Shown: positions 13,101-25,055, numbered from the stretch's first letter. The stretch is 51,020 nt of DNA from Zopfochytrium polystomum (GCA_025765615.1 JAIVFJ010000389.1:1-51020); one strand, 5' to 3'. Numbers and translations: made by a program. The notes: generated by a model from the letters alone, not told the origin.

Positions 13101-15932
13101 ATGTCTCCCAGAAGAGCGGAAATGAGCGAAGACTTGCCTTGACCGACCCTTCCGAGAATAGCAGTGAGGCTGCCGCGAGAAACGGACTGAACATAACCGG
13201 CTGGTCAGTCAGAGGAAACGGAGCCACAAAGACACAAACCGCCTCACCAGTTGCACATCCTTCAGGACAGGTTCTCCATTCGCTTCCCAGGCAAAGGAAG
13301 CGTTTGAAATTTCGACAGCCGGATCGGCTTCGCCGTCAGCGCTTCGCTGGACCGCATCGGCTTCAAGCTCCTCCAGAATCAGAAACTGCATATTAAAATT
13401 CGGGAGTGTCTTAGCACTTATAAGGCAGGCGACTTGTACTTACATTGCGAAGCCTCGTGAACGAAGTCTTCGCCGACGCTGCTGACGTAAACAGAAAACC
13501 AATCATGTCCATTGGCGCTGCGAAAGGTAAAAACTCAGGAAAACTGTCAAGGAGCGGATCCAAATGCCTCACATGCTAGGAGAGAAAACAAGTTGAAAGA
13601 AACGAAAATTTTGTTCGCGGTCAAAGTCTGTCCGTCGTTTCTGTGGATGATGGAGAACGCTACAAAGCTCATCAAGGCCACGAGTAAAGGCGTCAAAGCG
13701 CCAAGAACGTCGTCCAGGGCTTTAACAAATCCCATCGATTTTAGCGCTCTCACTTCTGTTCCGCGGGTAGCTGTGATTCTGTCTCGGAATAAAATATCCC
13801 AAGAGTAGTACTTCAGGAGCTGGGGAATGTGATGAATCAATTTTCTCGTTGGATGGGCGAAGGACAGTCGTACCCTGATGCTGTTGAGGGTCTCGTCGAT
13901 CAGCTTTACGCGAGCGTCCGTGGCAGTCAGATGCCGTTTTTGGAGCCTTCCAGTTGCTTTGCCGATGAGACCCTGCAGGCTGAAAGGGAAGGTTACCCTC
14001 GAGCAGAACGAAACATGTGGCATCCAATGTGTCGGAGCAAGCGGATGGAGCACGAAAAACCTACGGCATAGTCAAGAGAATAATGGCGATCCCGACAAGG
14101 CAGGCAGGGCCGATTTGCTGCCAGAGCAAGTACATTGTGAGAGCAATAGAGATTGGTGCTGCATTTTAAGGGGTTTCGCAGGAAGAGTTGTCAGCCAAAC
14201 ATTTGAGATTGTCAAATCGCACCGGTGAAGGGGTATGTCAAGGATTGAAACATCCATGTCAATCGCAAGCAATCGGACGCGCTGCAGAAGTAGCCGACTT
14301 TAAGCATCAAACCCAGTCGATGTGTGAGTTGAAAATCCACTCACATCAGGTTCGTGATTGCACCGTTGGAGGTTGTCTGCCGCGCGCCATTTGACAGGCG
14401 CAGTGCCTTTTGAAAAACTGCAACGCTCAACCCCGAACGAACCTGAATTCAATTGAGCGAAACGGATTGCATCGCAAGTTCGACACAACCGTACCTGATA
14501 CCCGACTGCCATATTGTTCACCCAGACCTGAACACTAATCACCAGAGCCACGAAAGACGCGATAAAAACCACGACTGCCAGCAGGTATCCGATGCCGTCC
14601 GGCCGGTCTCCGTCGTTGACAAATGAGATGAGCTGATCGAGGACAAGCGGTTGCACGAACGACAACAGGGTTGCAATTACGGCCTGCACGATGGACATGA
14701 CCATCAGAGGGGAATACACGGTGAAGATTGTGCGGTAGAGGCTTGGGTTGTCCGGGCGCGCTTTTAGCTCGGCTCGCCACCGAGTGATGAACCTGTCGTG
14801 AACGTATGTCGCAGATTGGCTTTTCGACGGTAGCCTGGAGATGCCCACTATTTAGTTTTGAAATGGTAGCTAGTGCAGAGTTGCCAACCAGAGGTCACTC
14901 ATTTCCAACGGTCTCTTTGCGCCGGTCATCATGATGCCCTGGGAAGCGAATCAGAGACTCCACCGTTTTCCGCAATGCGCGCACCTGCATGTACCAGTAC
15001 GTAATCCGAGGGAAAACATTGACGTTCCCACCAAATGGGTAAGCCCTCTGCGGATTACCTTCATCGTTCACGGCTCTGGTCACATTCTCCAAAATGAATG
15101 TGAAGATAGTTATGACAAAGTGAATGATCAGTAGTGCGAAGGCTGCTGGTTTGCCGTCGGAGTATTCCTAGTATTTCGGGCATTTCAGTCAGTTTGGAAG
15201 TCTGGACAGTGATCACACTCACATCAAGCACAAAAGAGCGGATTTGAATGGCAAGCACAATGGCGCTAATTAACCAATAGAGGAGCAGGCCGGTTGAAGC
15301 GCGTAGGAGACGAGTATGCTCGAAAGTGAGTAGCCAGGCGGCGGCGAGAGACGCAGCAACATGAAAGGCCGCGGAGACGACGTTGGCAATCGAAAGAGAA
15401 GCAACAACTGCAAGGTACGCTATCGAGAGGACGGCGTTGATGGCCGCAAGGGCCTGCCGAGTGGCTTTAGTTCTGCTTTTCGCGAAGTACTCAAAAAAGA
15501 AACAACTGTCGTCTTGACAAACCTACCCTGTTAAGATGTATGTGCCACTTGTATTTTTGGCCATGCGGCGCTCGGCGGTGGAGGTAGTGCAAGCGAAAGA
15601 GAGCAAACAAGAGGAGGACGGCGTCAGGCACCAGCGAGAGAACGCTTCCAGCGATAAAGGAACGCAGGCATGGAATTTTGTCAGGTGGGCAAGACAAGGA
15701 GAGGAGCGCTAGGCAAACTGCAAAAGAGGCGACGGGGCGAACACGTTACATACATGAGCTCGAAGCAGAGCGAAAAGTCGAACGATGATGCGGCTGGGCT
15801 GGTCGCGTTGGCCGAAGCGGCGGCGTCGGCGTCGTAAATTTCGACTACATGGCGCCAGACGCCAGGCCACGGCACACCATCGTCGCCCCCACTGGCCACG
15901 AACAAGTCCGAAGGGCAGAAGAGGCGCGGCAT
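10190..15932 (-). CDS. ABC transporter, subfamily C (MRP-type)
   Basis: Nineteen exons: 15743-15932, 15527-15717, 15223-15489, 14985-15167, 14889-14938, 14495-14834, 14345-14442, 14223-14281, 14065-14158, 13874-13979, 13573-13819, 13444-13517, 13248-13385, 12970-13186, 12793-12888, 12674-12735, 11770-12599, 11157-11703, 10190-11083. Total 1560 aa, matching long MRPs. Order: TMD0 starting MxxLFC and LCFE as in MRP1/2, TMD1, NBD1 (Walker A GRVGQGKSS at 691-699, LSGGQKQR, Walker B ILIFDDPLSAVD), an acidic linker, TMD2, NBD2 (GRTGAGKSS from 1337, LSVGERQ, VLVLDEAT, VAHR). NBD1 has Asp after Walker B and NBD2 has Glu, the usual MRP asymmetry. Likely exports glutathione or other organic-anion conjugates at the plasma or vacuolar membrane. 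The exon 1/2 joint (25-nt intron) is uncertain. Confidence 0.95.
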
Positions 15933-16183
15933 TCACCAACACAGTATAATACGAGGATGAAGATGATTAGAAGAAAAAGGTCGGAGTGCCAGGGAGGCCG
16001 AGGGAGTTGTTTGTTGGCGGGTGGTGACGAGATTGGAGGCAATTGGTGACAAGGGCTATCCCGATCGTGCACCATGCACCAGAGGCGCAGACAGACAGGC
16101 ACAGGCAGGCAGGAAACCCTGAAACCCCGATTCGGCTCGCCCCACGAAAGAGAGGGATCCGCAGCAGCCGGCTCCGAAAACCT
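15933..16183. other. Divergent spacer upstream of the ABCC gene
   Basis: About 250 bp between the ABCC start codon (minus) and the first protein-like reading on plus. Presumed to hold the ABCC promoter; no distinct motif recognised. Confidence 0.4.
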
Positions 16184-17698
16184 TGGCAATGACCTTCGTC
16201 CTTGGAAACAGGCAGAGAGCGCTTCCACGTTCCACTGGATGCGGTGCGAACCTGGGTGCGAACTACGCTTCTCTCGTGAGTCTGTCTCAAACCCCTTCAG
16301 AGGCGACCACTGCGTGCATTTCTTGCTGCAGTAAATTAACCGAAGGTTCTCGCCATTCAGCAAGGAGGTGATATAATAAGTTCGATCCATTCCACGTTAC
16401 ACACCAATCTACTTACGCGATTCCTTATTTTCTGAGCAGAAGCTCGATGCGCTACATCGAATTACAGCGCAACTGCGACGTCGCGGCAGTATCAACATAA
16501 CTTGAACAGTGGAACAAGATTCGGCAGCTCGCAGGATGAACAGGTGTGACACATGCATGAATAGTGTCAACAGCGGGTGAAGGACTGGCAAGAATAGGGC
16601 TACTGCTACAATAGTGTGCCGAACAAATCAACACAATAACTTGCGCCGCACCAGGGTCAAAATAATGGAGGCGAATCCTCCAGCAAATGCTGAGACCAGA
16701 ACAACGCGGCTTCAAAACTCTAGGCAGAAAGAGTAATGGTCCGCAAAGTGACTTGAGGGGCAGCTGGAGACTTGCAGTCTGCAAAATTCTCCGCTGTTCA
16801 AATATTGTCGATAATGCAGCGATGGTTCCAAGGGCGATGGTCAAGTTTGAGGAATAACCCAAAACTACCTGGTTGAACAAGATTGGCGTTCACGAAGCAA
16901 CGGCAAAGAAGCAGGTCGGCTTGGCGACTCCCGAAACTACTTTAGAACCGCATATTCAGCAGGATAATCACTTGAATCCATTTGATGCTGATAAGAGGAG
17001 CATAAGCAAGCGACTCTGGGTCTCGTAGTTGTAACTTTTTGGCCAACTTGACCGAAAACTTATGCACTTATCCAACTGTAGCAAGAACTGCCTCTACTGA
17101 CAAGCTTGGACAAATGATTGCCAGTGCAGTGGCGAAACACGAAGGAAAAGTATCAGACTTCTGGATGGATCCAACTCCAGGGTCAAAAAGATGTGGCTTT
17201 CATCGACTAAGGCTCCGCATTTTTGAGTATCAGAAGGCGAATAAGGCAAGGAATGGTGCACAAGAGAAGGTTGCTTCACTTCCGGATGATTTTTCAAAGT
17301 AAAGCTTGAGTTCGAATCGAGTCCGCCCTGAGAGCGATCAAATGTATCATCAGCAAGATCTTTGACGGAATGTAATTGTCATTGTCGTTGGTAGTCAACA
17401 GGAGAGTTTGCTGGAATGAATGAAGGAGCGATGCGCTTTGGTTTCTGGGCTGTCCGTCCCATTTCGGACGATTCTCGAATTTGGATCCCCAAGAGACCAC
17501 TGCAACAGTTACGAGAGCAACTTGTGGAAATCCCGGACTCTGGAGCAGATTTTTACTCTACAAGGGCCCAGTGCCTCGATGCTGGTCGGCGTTGTGCTGG
17601 GCGCAATCGGCGCTCTTGCAGTCTCGGTGATGTGCCCTTTACCGTTTTGCGAACGACTCCTAACGCAGATTCCCAGTGCTGAACTCTATGCTGTGTGA
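16184..17698 (+). CDS. Possible multi-exon gene, unknown, C-terminal membrane segment
   Basis: Seen: several protein-like segments in the same direction separated by GT/AG-bounded gaps. They are about 16184-16371 (Cys-rich: STGCGANLGANYASLVSLSQ), 16440-16540 (ends SSQDEQ then GTGTGA), 16864-17025 (includes EATAKKQVGLATPETTLEPH), 17080-17302 (TDKLGQMIASAVAKHEGKVS ... LPDDFSK), and a last one ending at the stop 17696-17698 with a hydrophobic stretch MLVGVVLGAIGALAVSVM about 20 residues from the end. I could not phase all junctions into one protein. The last segment suggests a membrane-anchored C-terminus. No family recognised. It may be two genes or a decaying one. Confidence 0.28.
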
Positions 17699-17922
17699 CA
17701 CAGGCTGTGAGATCGTCGTGGAATACAAGAATTCCTCTCGACACATCATACCCAATGTTCCGCACTGAACCAACATTCCATACAGCCAAAATTTCTACTG
17801 AGGAAGGGGATGAGAGCAAGATAGGGCGCGGGGGGTAGGTGGTGTGCATTAGTTCTCTCTCTCTCGCTCTGTCTCAAGGAAGGTTGGGACTGTACAGGCG
17901 TACAGATGGATAATAAACTACC

Positions 17923-17950
17923 AGTCTACTAGTAGACTACTGCTAGTCTA
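17923..17950. repeat. Overlapping perfect palindrome and hairpin
   Basis: Seen: a 16-bp perfect palindrome AGTCTACTAGTAGACT at 17923-17938, overlapped by an inverted repeat TAGACTA/TAGTCTA with a 4-nt loop at 17933-17950. Could be a dimeric factor site or a chance cruciform; no known motif is assigned. Confidence 0.7.
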
Positions 17951-18031
17951 CCACTATTGGTGCGGTCGCGGTGTCATCATCTGTGGCACCACCTGTGTGC
18001 TTTTTTCGCTCGCTCACTCTCTCTCACGCAC

Positions 18032-18072
18032 GCACACACACACACACACACTCTCTCTCTCTCTCTCTCTCT
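18032..18072. repeat. Compound (CA)n-(CT)n microsatellite
   Basis: Alternating CA to about 18050, then CT to about 18072. Confidence 0.95.
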
Positions 18073-18525
18073 ATCGCTCGGTTCCCTCTCTCCACGTCCG
18101 CGATAGGGACACTGGCCAGCCTGTCTGTAGCATGTTGTTGTGGTAAGCCCCCTTGTTGCGGGTTGCCATGTATCGCTCGCTATCTTGATAATTTATTCGG
18201 CCGAAGGAGACAACTTGCTGGGAAGACAGGTCAATGCAGGTCAATGCACATAACCCTTCCTGTCTTCGTTGGCACGTTTTTCCATTCCCAAAGAGGCAAT
18301 TTGCATTGGAAACTACCGCTACCACGCGGATCGAGCCCGCCGGGCGTTGACCGACAGAGAGACAGCGACAGACGTCGTATGAAGACAATGATCGAATGCA
18401 ACATGAACGGAAGCAGAAAGAGGAACAAAAAAGAAAAAAACGACTTCTGCCCCTCCCCAAGCAAGGTCAAGGTCTGGGCGCGTTGTTTGCCCACCCGACC
18501 CCAGCCTCGCTTACCCCTCCCCGCA

Positions 18526-20773
18526 ATGCTTGTTACGTCAGCCTCATCTGGGCGGAGGAGCCCCGTACCAGCCTCTCCTCCTCTTCCTCCTCCTCCCACT
18601 CACTCCTCAATTCATCTTCATTCTCCTTCCCCTCCTCCTCCTCCTCCTCTTTCCTTCTCTTCTTTTTCGTCCTCCCACGATGCTCCCCACCATTCCTCCT
18701 CTCCCTCGTCCTCGTCCTCAGAGCAGCCGCCCGTTGTGGTACCGTCCTCCGTGGACTGGGATCGTCCCTGGACTCGTGGACCAGCTCGGCCGCCGCGCGC
18801 TGGAGATCCTTTGGATCTGGCTACCCCCACGGAATCCATTCAGAACGCCCTATCCCTCCAATCGACATCCAGTGCAAGTCGGTTTCCCCACACCGCCTTG
18901 TCCGCTCAATCAACCTCAGCCACCCTTCCATCCACGTCAGATCCTTCATCAACTTTAGTCCCTGCAGTCACCATCATAGAAGGTTGGTGTTCGTCCCTAC
19001 ACCCTGAAGGCCCTCAAACAAACCGATAACCGTTCGCCCTTGTTATAATTCACAGAATCTCGAACCTCATCCATCATTCTAATCGCATTGGCAATTGTCA
19101 TTGGAGTTCTGACTGTCATCATCATCGTCGCGTTGATTTTTCTTTGGAGGCTTTTCAAGAAGCTGATGGTACGTGTCGCAGCGTGGAAGCAGCTCAGTAA
19201 GGAGAGGCCGCTTCCCATGGCGACTCCAACTCCATCCGAGACTCTTGGTGGAGGCGACGACGCGGTGTCTGTCGTCATTCCTACTATTTCAGTCGCAGCA
19301 GCCATTGCCCCTTCGCTCGAGTACTCCAGCAACCACAGCACAGTGCGACAGCACAGCCTTTTGGATCCCACGGCTGTGGGCAGTGGTCGTGATACGAAGA
19401 AGCATACTCACGACGACTCAATTGTTGAGATTGGGATGTATCGATTGCCAGTGAAGGGTGCGAGCTCCCAGCCGAGCAGACCCATTCAAGTAATGGCCCC
19501 ATCTTTCGAGCTACTCCCACCACGAGAGGACCCCCTGGGCCTGCGAACTGGCATTCTCCTCGTCGACAGACTGTCTGTCCGCCTGACCCCACCACCTGGC
19601 TCTACTGCTCGCACCATTCAGAGCAATATTCCTCTCCAACCCACAAGAAACCGGCCGTTTTGCTACTTTGAGGTTGCCGTTGAAGATCTTGGAACTCCGC
19701 TGAGCTCAGGACACGAAGCGCCGCCGCGCCACGCGGGGCCAGCTTCGAGCGAAGGCAAGCGGCCTGAACGTCAGCACGGTCGCCACCGGGCAGAGTTGGC
19801 GACAGTTGTCATAGGCCTTGCCAAGCGAGGCTACCCCATCGATAGGCTTCCCGGTTGGAACCTCCACTCGGTTGCAATGGCTTCAGACGGGACGAAACAC
19901 ACCCAAACCTCTCACGCTATTGACGGCCGCTACCCCACCGATGACGACTACTTTGACGCCCTTGCTTTTCGGGAGGGTGGCCTGCGTTATGGTCCACCCT
20001 TTGGCGCTGGAGACGTGGTTGGATGCGGCCTTTTTCCGTCGACTGGCAGCTGCTTCTTTACTGTCAACGGTCGGTATGTGGGCGAAGCGTTTTATGACTT
20101 GGAGGATCCAAATTATTTGGTGACCATCGGCGCTGACGGGCCCTGCGTTCTGAGCGTTAATATTGGGGACGATCCGTTTGCGTACGACCCCGCGAACGTT
20201 CCTGATAAGCGGCCGGAGCTTGAAGCCGTTGGCGCCTTCAACGAAGCTTCGGCGTCATCTGCCCTACGGGTTCAAACTGAGCCATTCTACGGCGCTCTCG
20301 ATTATGTCGAGGAACCGTCTGGATATGCGGTGGCCAAGGCACCGCCGTTCACTCAGCCCCGAATTAGTGAAGAGTACTACCACATGCACCAGATGTACCC
20401 GCTTCGAAAGTCAATCGATGGTGGCGACATTGTCGGCGCGGTCGACGAACAAGATTTCTCCTCCGAGTCTGTCGACCAAGGCTTTGAATCAACAAGCGAC
20501 TACATCGTCGCCGGACCGTCGTCGGATGCGCACCTGCCGCCCAACGCGAAAGTTGATCCCACTAAGTCAGCGGGCCGTCCAGCCGGAAAACTGGCGGTGC
20601 CGGACAAGGTCTGGAACAAGCTGTTTGCAAAGGCTGACGGGCTTTCGCACACTGGGGGGAAATCGATGCCGCATGCCCCAGCCGTCGAAAAGGATCCCAA
20701 CCGGTCGGATTCGCCGGCTGCCATCCATCGGGTCCTGAACACTCCACCCCTAGCAACGATTCTGGACCACTAA
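18526..20773 (+). CDS. Membrane-anchored SPRY-domain protein, Ssh4/Ear1-like layout
   Basis: Exons 18526-18982 and 19056-20773 (73-nt intron) give 724 aa if the ATG at 18526 is used; in-frame ATGs exist upstream, so the start is uncertain. Seen: a Pro/Ser-rich N-terminal region, one strong transmembrane helix (about residues 159-186, IILIALAIVIGVLTVIIIVA then LIFLW) followed by basic residues, and a SPRY domain at about 350-525. SPRY features include FCYFEVAVEDL, IGLAKRGYPIDRLPGW, AGDVVGCGLF, GSCFFTVNGRYVGEAF and VTIGADGPC. Family knowledge: fungal Ssh4/Ear1 share the TM-then-SPRY order and recruit the ubiquitin ligase Rsp5 to membrane cargo through PPxY motifs. I see no PPxY here, so that role is inference only. 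First of three SPRY genes in a row. Confidence 0.85.
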
Positions 20774-21904
20774 TGGCTCACCCATCAAATATCGTTTGCC
20801 GCTGCTCTGCACATCGCAGAGTGACGACTTGAGTGCTCCAATCGTTGGGGTTTGATTTTAGACGACAGGCGCAGCCGATGACATTTCTGTATAAAGCCCA
20901 AAGTCGACCGAGTTTTACGAATAGAGGAGAGGACGAGGACCAAAGTTTTACCTCGTGCCGAAGGATCTTTGAGTGAAAGTGTAGGGCCGGTGTTTTACGG
21001 GGTTTACTGGAAGCGAACCATCAGGCACGGTTTGTATTTAGGTCACGTGTGTCTGCTTTTTCACTCCTTTTCTTTCCCCGTGGTTTAAAGCGTTCAACCT
21101 TTTGTTGGGTTCGCCTATATAAGCTGTTTTCTTCCGTTGTCTATGTTTGTGCGCGCGTGCGTTGGTTTTCTTCGATGGTTGGAGAGGAGATGGAGAGATT
21201 GCCGCCCACTTGCCTCGGTATTTTCTCCCCCATTTGTTTTTCGGGCTCCGTCTTCTCTTAATTTTTGGTCTCGAGGGGTTGCGAAGCCAATCCTTGCTGG
21301 TTAGGTTTCGTGTTTTGGCTTTGGCAAGATGTTGGGCGGGTTTGAGCCGGCTGTCTTTTTGGGGAAGTGTGTGAAGGTGAGTGATGGTCCCTTCTTTTAT
21401 TTTCTTCGATCTGTCCAATGTGTTCCCCCTCCCCCGTTCTTCCTCTTGGATTGTTTCTCGGTGCACTTTTCGACCGCCTTCCCCTCAAGGCTCGCGTGTC
21501 GTGCAGTCTCTCCTTACCTCCCTCGAAGGTCGTTGCTCCCTCCTTCGCCTGTGCGTCCCCATTTGTCGGCCTCCCTCGCCCACTCTCTCGACACTCTTTT
21601 CGTCTCTCTTTCTTTCTCCCTGCTCCTTTCTACCCATGCCTCTACCACACAGCTTTGTCGAACGACCTCAAACAGAAATATCAAACATTATGTTGATCGA
21701 TGGTGGTTGAAGATGGTGCTGGAGCCGAGTTGGGACGCGGTGTGTTGCCCATTTTGGGTGGCGCGATAAATGCTACAGATAGACCGCCGGAGAGACAGAC
21801 AGAGGCAGATGGCTGAGTGACAGCAAGCGGGTGGGTTTTTGTGTCAGCGTCTGGCTCTGTCTCTCTGTCCCTGTCTCTTCCTGATCCATCATCCGTTGTT
21901 GCCA

Positions 21905-21935
<31 letters not shown>

Positions 21936-22243
21936 GTCTCCTCCCTCCCTCCCTAAATTCCCCTGTGTCCATCGCTCATCCCTTCCCATCCAACCACATC
22001 CAGCATCCAGCGGCCTCGTCAACAGGCGGGCTCCGCCGGCGGCCAGGCCCCACCCACCCACCACCCACGCACCCACGCTCTCGCTCTCGCCGCCCCCGCC
22101 GGTCTTACTCACCGCAGCAGTGACTTCTCCAGCCTCGCGCACTTTCTTCGGGATACTGACGAAATAAAACCGGCAACAACGACAACAACAACAACAGAAA
22201 AGTAATCTGTGCAAACTCTCAACCGACACGCAGCCGCGCAAAC
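20774..22243. other. Intergenic region with (TC)n repeat
   Basis: 3' flank of the first SPRY gene and upstream region of the second. Contains a TC-rich stretch with (TC)n at about 21905-21928. Long frames on both strands in 21380-22350 are low-complexity shadows. Confidence 0.5.
21905..21928. repeat. (TC)n microsatellite
   Basis: About 24 nt of TC repeat inside a wider pyrimidine-rich tract. Confidence 0.9.
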
Positions 22244-22451
22244 ATGGCCCAGCCCACGCTTGGATGGGCCGAGGGACGACCCGAGGCTTTTGCAAGAAGA
22301 CAGTCGATGCTGGCCCTGAACGCCACCCCCCCCTATCCACAATCAATCGTCTCTGTTTTCACGATTCGATTCTACTGCGCCAGGTTCCCCTCATCAGACT
22401 GCCTCCGATCACGCACATTCGCCCTGGAGGCACCCCTCAGATCGGATTATC

Positions 22452-24271
22452 ATGGCTGCGGTAACTTTACGCCACACCAGCGACAATCGACACACAGTCG
22501 AATTCCGAGACGCCCATGTGCCTGAGGACATCGCTCATACGCGCTCCGAGGGCCTTTACTACCGCTACTCTCGTGTGACTCCAGACGTGGTGCAGCCGCT
22601 CCAGCTCATTCGCCCGTGCTCCGTCATGTCCACCTACCCGCTCGCTCAATCGGCGACAGCAGAGCCGCTTATTTACTTTGAGGTCCGGGTGCTTCATGTG
22701 CAGCTGACCGGCGTCGTCTCCATCGGCCTCGCGTCCGCCTCTTTTGGAGAAGCTTCCCTACCGGGTTATTCGCCCGTCTCCCTCGCGTTCGTATCCGACG
22801 GCACCCGGTGCCACAGCGGGAAATCCAGTTTCGCGTGCTTTCCATACCGGCTCGAGGCTTTGGTGCTGGCGACATTGTCGGCTGCGCGTACAAGCCCGTC
22901 TCGGGCAGCGTCTTCTTCACGTTGAATGGTGTGCACCTTGGTGAGGCGTTTTCGCTGAAGCCACGGCGCGAGGGCAACCCGGGAAGTCTCCAATTTCACG
23001 CTGCTGTTGGTGCGGACGCGGGTTGCCTGCTCGAGTGGCAACCTGGGGTCGGCGGCCTTTTCTTACGGGCCGGCGAACGAGGCTGGCTTGTCTTCTTCTC
23101 TGCCTTACGCGTCGGTTGAGAGAGTGAGGGCAAGAGCGCATTCGTTCAGTCCTCAGCCGCCTCCACGAACGGAGAGAAGCCGGTCTCCCATGCTTGTGCC
23201 CCCAGAGAGGGTCCAGGTTCCGCCTGGCCCTATTCCTCATCCCAACACGCCTTCGCCTCTAACGAGCTCGTCGCCACCCACAGCCACACCGCGGCTCGGT
23301 CCTGCAAGCAAAAGCTTTCCCAGCGCAATGTCTCCCACCTTGAACTCTGCTCCAGTCTCATACGGACAACAAAAGCCGCCAACGCCGACGCCTCCTCTCC
23401 GCTGGGCTGCCGTGGGAGCACATGGCCGCCCGTTGTCCACTATGTCGGAAGGTTCTCAGCACTACTTGCCTGTGCCCCAAACCCCAGGGAACGTGAAAAG
23501 CATCCCAAATCGCTCATCGTTTGGTGTTTTGAAGACCTACTCCTCTGCAGAATCGTTCGGTGCGACTCCTCTGGTCGATTCGCGGACGCCAGAAACACAA
23601 CCGCGCAACCCTGGGAAGGGCCGATTCCAGGTCCTTGCAGCGTCGGTCGCCCCGCGAAGGGACAGCAAGTGACGGACTTCCCGCCACGCAGTCCTCCCTC
23701 CTGCTGCCGGACCACTCCGACAGACCGCGCCCCAAGTCCAACGACTCCAAGCGCCAGCTCTTTTGATTCTTACGAGAAAAAGCCCGCATGGCCGTCGCGC
23801 CTGTTTCTCCCCTCCGTGGCAATGAGCAAGAGCAAATCTGCCGCCGTCGCATCTCCGTCCACCTTGCCTACCCCAGAACCCTCTCCTAGCCTCACTCCCG
23901 TCGCACCCGCGCCGCCTTCTCCGGCTTATCGCAAGGCTCCCCGCCGCCGCCCCCGCCGCCGCTCCAACTGCCGAGGCGCAGCCCAGGGCCGACCCCAAGC
24001 CCGAGCCTGAGCGAGGCATTTCGCCGGCCGATCTCGCGGAACTGACGAGCGGCGTGCTGGCCGTCTTCAACCAGCGGAAAAAAGCCTGTCGCGCAGGGTG
24101 CACATCAACGACGACGAGCCTTCCAACGTGAGGTTTGGAGACGTGGGGGACAACCTGCGAGTGTATGGCATGAAAGCCGTCGTAACAGCCAACCGGACGG
24201 CGGACATTGACGACTTTGAACTTACTAGTCCCATTGGGAGTACAGTTTACCCGGATTACGAAGTCTTTTAA
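22452..24271 (+). pseudogene. SPRY-domain gene with several frame breaks
   Basis: Seen: reading starts at ATG 22452 and shows the same order as its downstream neighbour: LIRPCSVMSTYPL, IYFEVRVLHVQLTGVVSIGL, then after a one-base shift near 22855 GFGAGDIVGCAYKPVSGSVF, FTLNG and LGEAFSLKPRR. A compensating shift near 23030 restores the first frame (ANEAGLSSSLPYASVERVRA), which stops at 23672. Protein-like sequence then continues in changing frames (breaks near 23.67, 23.9 and 24.08 kb) to a stop at 24269-24271 after SPIGSTVYPDYEVF. The first break looks like a missing base in the Arg codon before GFGAGD, and the second like an extra G in the TGC codon. It is either a decaying paralogue or a gene with assembly indels; the SPRY core itself looks well conserved, which favours indels. 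No membrane segment seen. Confidence 0.68.
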
Positions 24272-25055
24272 TTTCACGAGGTTCATCATACTTTCTTATT
24301 TCTCTTTGTCGCCTTCCTTCTTTCTTCTATCCGATTTTTTTTTCCTTTCGCGGTGCGCTTCCTTTTCACCCTCGTGGCAAGTTTTCGGGACATTTTTCCC
24401 TCCTTTCCTTCAAAGCCATGTTCATATAATCGTCCGAACTCATTGACGAACCAGCACGATGTTTTCCATATATCCGCGAATTTGGTCCTTCTTTTTCCAT
24501 CCTTTCTCCTTTTCCTTTCACCTCATCAACTGTTCCCTCATATGCTCGTAGATGATTGACCCCTCTCAAGCGTTTTCACATTGACAATTGGAGGATTTCA
24601 TGGCGAAATGCTTTCTTCTCACTACGAACCGGAAACAAGACATTCACTCCATAAGACTTCGGCTCGTCGCCCCACGACGAGCCATTTTGGGTGATGTCTC
24701 AGCCTTGTTCACTGTCGGAGTTTGAACGGAGCTTCCACGTCGTAGTCACCTGACTCTGGCAAGTCTCTGCTGCATGCAGTATTTGGGTTGGTGGGTGCCA
24801 CCCAGGTGGCTGTCTTCAAAGAGGATTCGCGTTTTACCTTCTTCTTGGCGGCCTTGTCTCTTGCGCCTCCGTGCTCTCCCCTTCCTTGTTCGACAAAGTA
24901 AAAAAAAAGCAGCTTCGCTCCTCGCCTCCCCACGACCTGCCCTTCCCACCAGACGCCGCTCACTCACGCGGATGACTCCGTCGTCCTCAGTCGCAGCCTA
25001 CTTCGACAGCTGATCTCGCACCGCGCAAGCAGATTACCAGAATCATCCAGCATAT
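24272..25055. other. Spacer between SPRY paralogues
   Basis: T-rich sequence to about 24550, then a mixed region to 25055. A short reading MTPSSSVAAYFDS (24972-25013) could be a first exon of the next gene, but it is unsupported. Nothing else seen. Confidence 0.45.

Larger units (their letters stand above)
17699..18525. other. Intergenic region with microsatellites and palindromes
   Basis: Holds overlapping palindromes at 17923-17950 and a (CA)n-(CT)n repeat at 18032-18072. The frame of the SPRY gene downstream is open back to about 17971, but that part is repeat-derived, so its start is ambiguous. Confidence 0.5.

Noticed and set aside
15849..16049. Plus-strand frame over the start of the ABCC gene
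   Set aside because: It is antisense to the well-supported ABCC exon 1 and has no coding character of its own.
17290..17340. Possible tRNA T-loop (GAGTTCGAATC)
   Set aside because: No matching A box, acceptor stem or cloverleaf around it.
21681..22346. 221-codon minus-strand frame
   Set aside because: Built mostly from TC/GA repeats and Gly/Arg/Glu-rich low complexity; no conserved blocks.
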